The notes below the pieces were generated by a model. The model made no database searches. It was given only the letters and a program-made list of their open reading frames with translations, and had not been told where the DNA came from. A stretch of DNA of 57,010 nt, taken from Bacteroidales bacterium (GTDB taxonomy: Bacteria; Bacteroidota; Bacteroidia; Bacteroidales; P3). Shown in pieces: positions 54,051 through 57,010 of this stretch. The first letter of the stretch is position 1. Each line of letters begins with the position of its first letter. The stretch is from assembly GCA_024400495.1 (NCBI GenBank), contig JAKSMR010000016.1, forward strand, positions 1 through 57,010, in the 5' to 3' direction. The position numbers and the translations under genes were made by a program.

Positions 54051-54449
54051 TCATGCAGCAAGATACCAGGTCACCACCTTCTGGAACTCCTCGAAGGTCC
54101 TCACCACGACATACATGTAGCCTGCGTCCTCGACGGCCTTCTGGAACTCCTTCTGGCTGTCCCTCTGTTTCGATGACTTCGACGTGGTCTTCATCTCGAT
54201 GCACAGGCCGTGGAAGCCCCGGCCGGGGTAGAGGAGGAGAAGGTCGCTGACCCCCGCCACCACGCCCTCGTCCCTCAGCCTCGCACCCTCGGTGCAGACC
54301 TGCCTCATGCCGCCGTAACCCGTGCGCACCCACTTCACCTGCTTCCTGCCCCCGTTGGGCACCGCGAAGAAGTTGTGGTAATATCTCGGATACTGCAGCC
54401 TGAACCACTCCACGCACGCCTGCTGCAGCCTGCTCTCGACCTGTCTCAC
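54051..54449 (-). CDS. VRR-NUC domain nuclease
   Basis: 132 aa from a GTG at 54449, four bases after the SSB stop; longer frames run into the ssb gene. The core PNGG...RLRDEGVVAGVSDLLLLYPG...LCIEMKT...KSSKQRDSQKEFQKAVEDAGY is the VRR-NUC fold with the catalytic D...ExK residues. In phages such nucleases process branched DNA. Confidence 0.85.
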   Translation of the reverse strand: MRQVESRLQQACVEWFRLQYPRYYHNFFAVPNGGRKQVKWVRTGYGGMRQVCTEGARLRDEGVVAGVSDLLLLYPGRGFHGLCIEMKTTSKSSKQRDSQKEFQKAVEDAGYMYVVVRTFEEFQKVVTWYLAA

Positions 54450-54453
54450 GGCA

Positions 54454-54873
54454 TCAGAACGGAAGGTCGCCCTCCGCCTCGTTTTCAGCCCCTTCCTGAC
54501 CGTCCTGGACATTCCGCCCTGCCGATGCACCACCCGACCTCCTGTCGAGCATCTGGAGCCCCTTTCCTGCGATCTCGGTCGCATAGTGCCTCACTCCCTG
54601 GTCGTCGTCCCAGCTCCGCGTGTGGATCATTCCCTCGACATACACAAGGGAACCCCTGTCCAGGAACCTCTCGCAGATGTCCGCCATCCTGTCCCAGAAC
54701 ACCACGCGGTGCCACTCCGTCCTCTCGGGGACCACCGTCCCCGCCCTGGTCGTGTAGCCCCTCTCCGTGGTCCCTATCGACAGCGTCGCCTTCTTAGTGC
54801 CCGAAGACACCGTCTCCACCTTAGGTGCGTCACCCAGGTAACCCACCAGTATGACCTTGTTCACGCTCGCCAT
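54454..54873 (-). CDS. ssb: Single-stranded DNA-binding protein
   Basis: 139 aa. OB-fold sequence MASVNKVILVGYLGDAPKVE, ERTEWHRVVFWDRMADICERFLDRGSLVYVEG, ending with the acidic DLPF tip that recruits partner proteins in bacterial SSBs. It works with RecT and the replication proteins. Confidence 0.95.
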   Translation of the reverse strand: MASVNKVILVGYLGDAPKVETVSSGTKKATLSIGTTERGYTTRAGTVVPERTEWHRVVFWDRMADICERFLDRGSLVYVEGMIHTRSWDDDQGVRHYATEIAGKGLQMLDRRSGGASAGRNVQDGQEGAENEAEGDLPF

Positions 54874-54874
54874 G

Positions 54875-55015
54875 TCAGTCCTCCTTCTTCTCGATCACAC
54901 TCCTCTCGTCCACAAGCATCGTCCTCCCCGAAGGGGTGACCACCTCGTACTGGATCCTCGAGGCTACCACCTGCGCCTCCACCGGTCCGTTCACCGTCCT
55001 GTAAGTTATTCTCAT
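54875..55015 (-). CDS. Small hypothetical protein, 46 aa
   Basis: ATG at 55015, TGA at 54875, one base before the ssb ATG. A beta-rich protein (MRITYRTVNGPVEAQVVASR, then TPSGRTMLVDERSV). Its tight coupling to ssb suggests a shared role in replication. No family is recognised. Confidence 0.6.
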   Translation of the reverse strand: MRITYRTVNGPVEAQVVASRIQYEVVTPSGRTMLVDERSVIEKKED

Positions 55016-55019
55016 GTCT

Positions 55020-55202
55020 CTATAAATGTTTTTGTTTCCTGATCTCCTCTATCTCGTAGCTCCACCTGCATGGAGAGTTGTGCCTTGCCTTCGGCAGCTG
55101 CGCCTTGCAGTGTTCCTCCACCTGTTCCCTTGTGCCGACCATGCGTCCCAACGTGAACACATTGCCTATTGAGTTGAAGATCCTGAATCTGAATATCGCC
55201 AT
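55020..55202 (-). CDS. Small basic hypothetical protein, 60 aa
   Basis: Starts MAIFRFRIFNSIGNVFTLGRMVG and is Arg/Lys-rich with EIEEIRKQKHL at the end. The start follows the GGAGGAATAGA junction. It may bind nucleic acid; no family is recognised. Confidence 0.6.
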   Translation of the reverse strand: MAIFRFRIFNSIGNVFTLGRMVGTREQVEEHCKAQLPKARHNSPCRWSYEIEEIRKQKHL

Positions 55203-55204
55203 TT

Positions 55205-55348
55205 CTATTCCTCCTTATGCTTATCACATCCGTACCGCTTGAACCAACCGAAGTAAATTGCTGACTTATGCCACCGGCAGTAAGCCGTGTATTCATGGCT
55301 GTGATCGAAGCGGAAACGGCTGAAATATTTGCAACCTCTACACTTCAT
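55205..55348 (-). CDS. Small zinc-binding-like protein, 47 aa
   Basis: ATG at 55348, TAG at 55205. Contains CRGC near the start and later Cys 24 and 41 with His residues (CRWHK, CDKHK), a small zinc-ribbon pattern. It starts after a GGAGGAATAGAT junction. Function unknown. Confidence 0.6.
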   Translation of the reverse strand: MKCRGCKYFSRFRFDHSHEYTAYCRWHKSAIYFGWFKRYGCDKHKEE

Positions 55349-55350
55349 AT

Positions 55351-55461
55351 CTATTCCTCCTTTGCTATTTCACCATCAATCGATTCCGCTAATTCCTTCG
55401 CATCATCAAAATTGTCAAAATCACTGATAGTTCGTCCATCTTTAATTACATAGTAGTGCAT
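55351..55461 (-). CDS. Very small acidic protein, 36 aa
   Basis: ATG at 55461, TAG at 55351. Acidic (DNFDDAKELAESIDGEIAKEE), beginning MHYYVIKDG. It follows and precedes the same GGAGGAATAGA junction. No family is recognised. Confidence 0.5.
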   Translation of the reverse strand: MHYYVIKDGRTISDFDNFDDAKELAESIDGEIAKEE

Positions 55462-55463
55462 AT

Positions 55464-55700
55464 CTATTCCTCCATTGCTTTGCGAAAATCAGTAATGTCA
55501 AATTTATACTCCGTTCCATCTATCCAAGCATTTTCCTCAAGCCACTCGCAAGCCTTGTCGTCTCGTTTGCGGACTATCTTTGCCACCTTACCTGCAATGC
55601 AGGCAGCATCAAGTGAGGTAAGCTTATATTCCTCTTGTATCTCTTTCTTAAAGTCCTTCAACCACTGTGGGTCTGGACTGCAATTCATTTCGGTAATCAT
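55464..55700 (-). CDS. Hypothetical protein, 78 aa
   Basis: ATG at 55700 (MITEMNCSPDP), two bases after the previous stop in a GGAGGAATAGA-ATG junction. Helical and charged (WLKDFKKEIQEEYKLTSLDAACIAGKVAKIVRK). Function unknown. Confidence 0.65.
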   Translation of the reverse strand: MITEMNCSPDPQWLKDFKKEIQEEYKLTSLDAACIAGKVAKIVRKRDDKACEWLEENAWIDGTEYKFDITDFRKAMEE

Positions 55701-55701
55701 T

Positions 55702-55935
55702 CTATTCCTCCCTTGTTTCAAGATTCTTTTTGACGATAGGTATCCATGACTCTTCCTCGTACCCTATTGCGTTAAGTATTCGCATGATAACTGCATCGCT
55801 TGGGTTGGCTTCATCTATGGCTTCCTGCTCGGTTGCAACTGCTACATAAAGTGCCTCAACCATCTTTTGACACACTCCGTACTTAATAGATAGTATTGCA
55901 CTATTCTTATTCGCCCTTTCTTGAATCGTGTCCAT
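55702..55935 (-). CDS. Hypothetical protein, 77 aa
   Basis: A helical acidic protein (MVEALYVAVATEQEAIDEANPSDAVIMRILNAIG) following an AGGAGGGATAGAC junction. One of the tandem small early genes. No family is recognised. Confidence 0.65.
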   Translation of the reverse strand: MDTIQERANKNSAILSIKYGVCQKMVEALYVAVATEQEAIDEANPSDAVIMRILNAIGYEEESWIPIVKKNLETREE

Positions 55936-55946
55936 GTCTATCCCTC

Positions 55947-56435
55947 CTATACTTTGAAATTGTCAGCTAATTCATTCAGTCCACAACATCTCAAAGCTCT
56001 CTGGAGTTCGTGGACATGGTGCAAACCTTTTATCCTCGACTCATACATAGTGCCCCAATCTTCTGGACTACCATCAGTTGCTTGTTTATTCCAATAGCGG
56101 ATGGTTCCAAACGTGTACCCTGTATCATCTGGCTCTACTACGCAACCAGGAAACTCTCTGAAATAAACTTTCTTTTCCCACTCGGCAGTTAAGAAAGTTT
56201 CTGGATCAAATCCATTCTTCTCAAGGATTTCGGGAGTGAGGGGGATAGGAGATATTTTAAGCCAGTTTTTATTTATCGTAAAGCATTCAATCTCTCCGCT
56301 ATCTGCCTTTTCAAATGGATTCCCGAAGAAATCATCATCCAATGTGTAAAAACAACCATTCAAGGCGTTAAATCGTACAATTTGGCTATTTCCGATAAGG
56401 TAAAGACCACCATGTATTAAATCATGTGCTTTCAT
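55947..56435 (-). CDS. Hypothetical protein, 162 aa
   Basis: Beta-rich with LIHGGLYLIGNSQIVRFNALNG at the start, and HELQRALRCCGLNELADNFKV at the end, a tail seen in uncharacterised Bacteroidetes phage proteins. AT-rich codon use compared with the genes from 50 to 54 kb. Function unknown. Confidence 0.7.
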   Translation of the reverse strand: MKAHDLIHGGLYLIGNSQIVRFNALNGCFYTLDDDFFGNPFEKADSGEIECFTINKNWLKISPIPLTPEILEKNGFDPETFLTAEWEKKVYFREFPGCVVEPDDTGYTFGTIRYWNKQATDGSPEDWGTMYESRIKGLHHVHELQRALRCCGLNELADNFKV

Positions 56436-56590
56436 ATCAGTCCCTTCTTTTTGAATTGTTCGTACTCCTTGAGGATTTCGGTATAGTACCCTTCCTCGCC
56501 CATTTCAAGCAGTTCTTTCTTGCTCTTCATCGCCAGCAGTGAGTCAGCACCCGTGACGATTACCTTGATGTCTTTCCAAGTCATTTGCAT
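56432..56590 (-). CDS. Small hypothetical protein, 52 aa
   Basis: ATG at 56590 (a second in-frame ATG at 56584), stop overlapping the next ATG. Helical, ending YEQFKKKGLI. It overlaps the 65-aa gene by 47 bases in another frame. Function unknown. Confidence 0.55.
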   Translation of the reverse strand: MQMTWKDIKVIVTGADSLLAMKSKKELLEMGEEGYYTEILKEYEQFKKKGLI

Positions 56591-56741
56591 ATCCTAATGC
56601 TATAAGTTCATCTTCTCTAAACAAACGAGGGTATCGTCCGTCCATCATATATTTCCACCCACTCCACCAATGGCGTTTATGTTCTACGGTATATCTTATA
56701 ACTCCTTCACCGAAGTATAGTTCATTAATCCTTGTCTTCAT
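56544..56741 (-). CDS. Hypothetical protein, 65 aa
   Basis: Aromatic and basic (MKTRINELYFGEGVIRYTVEHKRHWWSGWKYMMDGRYPRLF). It overlaps both neighbours. Function unknown. Confidence 0.6.
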   Translation of the reverse strand: MKTRINELYFGEGVIRYTVEHKRHWWSGWKYMMDGRYPRLFREDELIALGYANDLERHQGNRHGC

Positions 56742-56913
56742 TTTCCTTGATTTCCTTGTAGATTATGTTCTTATTGTCAGCACGATCTTCTCTTCTACAT
56801 TCAAAGAACAGATCACATACGGCAGGGGATTTGTCATTAAAAAAGCACCCCATACAACCTTTATCACTTTCCACCACTTCAAGGGTGATTCGTGTCCCTA
56901 TTTTGTGTTCCAT
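56725..56913 (-). CDS. Cys-containing small protein, paralogue of the gene at 43066
   Basis: 62 aa. MEHKIGTRITLEVVE, CMGCFF, a later CDLFFEC and KNIIYKEIKEN align with the 73-aa forward-strand protein. It probably binds a metal. The duplication joins the early and accessory blocks. Confidence 0.7.
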   Translation of the reverse strand: MEHKIGTRITLEVVESDKGCMGCFFNDKSPAVCDLFFECRREDRADNKNIIYKEIKENEDKD

Positions 56914-56914
56914 A

Positions 56915-57010
56915 TTATTTCTTCCTCTTTATTGTCACATAAAAATTACCGCCTCTATATTTGCGAGACCTTATCAGTGCCCCTATGTATGTCCTTGTTT
57001 CTATTGTCAA
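56915..57010 (-). CDS. Small hypothetical protein, 3' part (begins at the left end)
   Basis: Continuation of the frame starting at base 100. The stop TAA is at 56915, one base before the ATG of the gene at 56913. See the entry at 1-100. Confidence 0.6.
   Translation of the reverse strand: MTIETRTYIGALIRSRKYRGGNFYVTIKRKK
56956..57010. repeat. Terminal 55-bp direct repeat, right copy
   Basis: Identical to bases 1-55. Confidence 0.95.

Noticed and set aside
1-57010. The 55-bp repeat as a biological direct terminal repeat
   Set aside because: Its length equals a common assembler k-mer and a gene reads through the join, so an assembly overlap is the simpler explanation.

Overview
The window is the complete genome of a temperate tailed phage with siphovirus-type tail genes (about 56.96 kb). 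It is presented as a linear contig whose first and last 55 bases are identical. A small reverse-strand gene reads through that junction without a break, so the molecule is circular or circularly permuted. The host is most likely a member of the Bacteroidetes/Bacteroidales. Promoters carry the TAnnTTTG -7 box with a TTG/TTTG box about 20 bases upstream, many genes lack Shine-Dalgarno sites, and the integrase and several small proteins are of Bacteroidetes type. The coding DNA looks GC-rich for Bacteroides, so a host such as Alistipes or another GC-richer Bacteroidales is possible; this is inference.

Layout. Positions 9.6 down to 0 and on across the junction to about 51 kb (reverse strand) hold the early region: Cro-like regulator, excisionase-like protein, SbcC-like ATPase, RecT, MBL-fold hydrolase, replication initiator, DnaC-like loader, DnaA-domain-IV-like protein, dUTPase, a run of very small genes, SSB, VRR-NUC nuclease, then an S-adenosylmethionine (SAM) module (nucleosidase-like protein, MetK-like protein, ParB-like proteins, cytosine methyltransferase). 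Positions 50.2 to 43.6 kb (reverse) hold the terminase subunits, the portal, and a MuF head protein with a C-terminal ADP-ribosyltransferase domain. Positions 38.7 to 43.6 kb form a forward accessory block with a MoxR-like ATPase and an ADP-ribosylglycohydrolase. Positions 38.4 to 12.1 kb (reverse) hold scaffold, decoration protein, capsid, connectors, tail tube, frameshifted tail chaperone, tape measure, fibres, baseplate and a lysis cassette. Positions 9.67 to 11.7 kb hold the repressor, two small forward genes, the integrase and the probable attP.

The most interesting signal is regulatory. At least twelve genes in the two early or accessory blocks share a leader motif, ATTCAACGCA or close variants, 0 to 17 bases before the start codon. 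A compact promoter-hairpin-linker-terminator unit at 12.02-12.12 kb on the reverse strand would make a roughly 68-nt RNA. Its single-stranded linker is UGCGUUGAAU, the exact reverse complement of the motif. This looks like a phage-encoded trans-acting antisense RNA that could switch many early genes together, perhaps late in infection because it lies just after the lysis genes. A second regulatory layer is a 15-bp palindrome, consensus GTGCNTAACAGGCAC, found at six promoters and in the early leader.

Two enzymatic systems also stand out: a SAM synthesis/use/recycling cassette next to the DNA methyltransferase, and a capsid-borne ADP-ribosyltransferase encoded tail to tail with an ADP-ribosylglycohydrolase. 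All calls come from reading the sequence; no database search was run.
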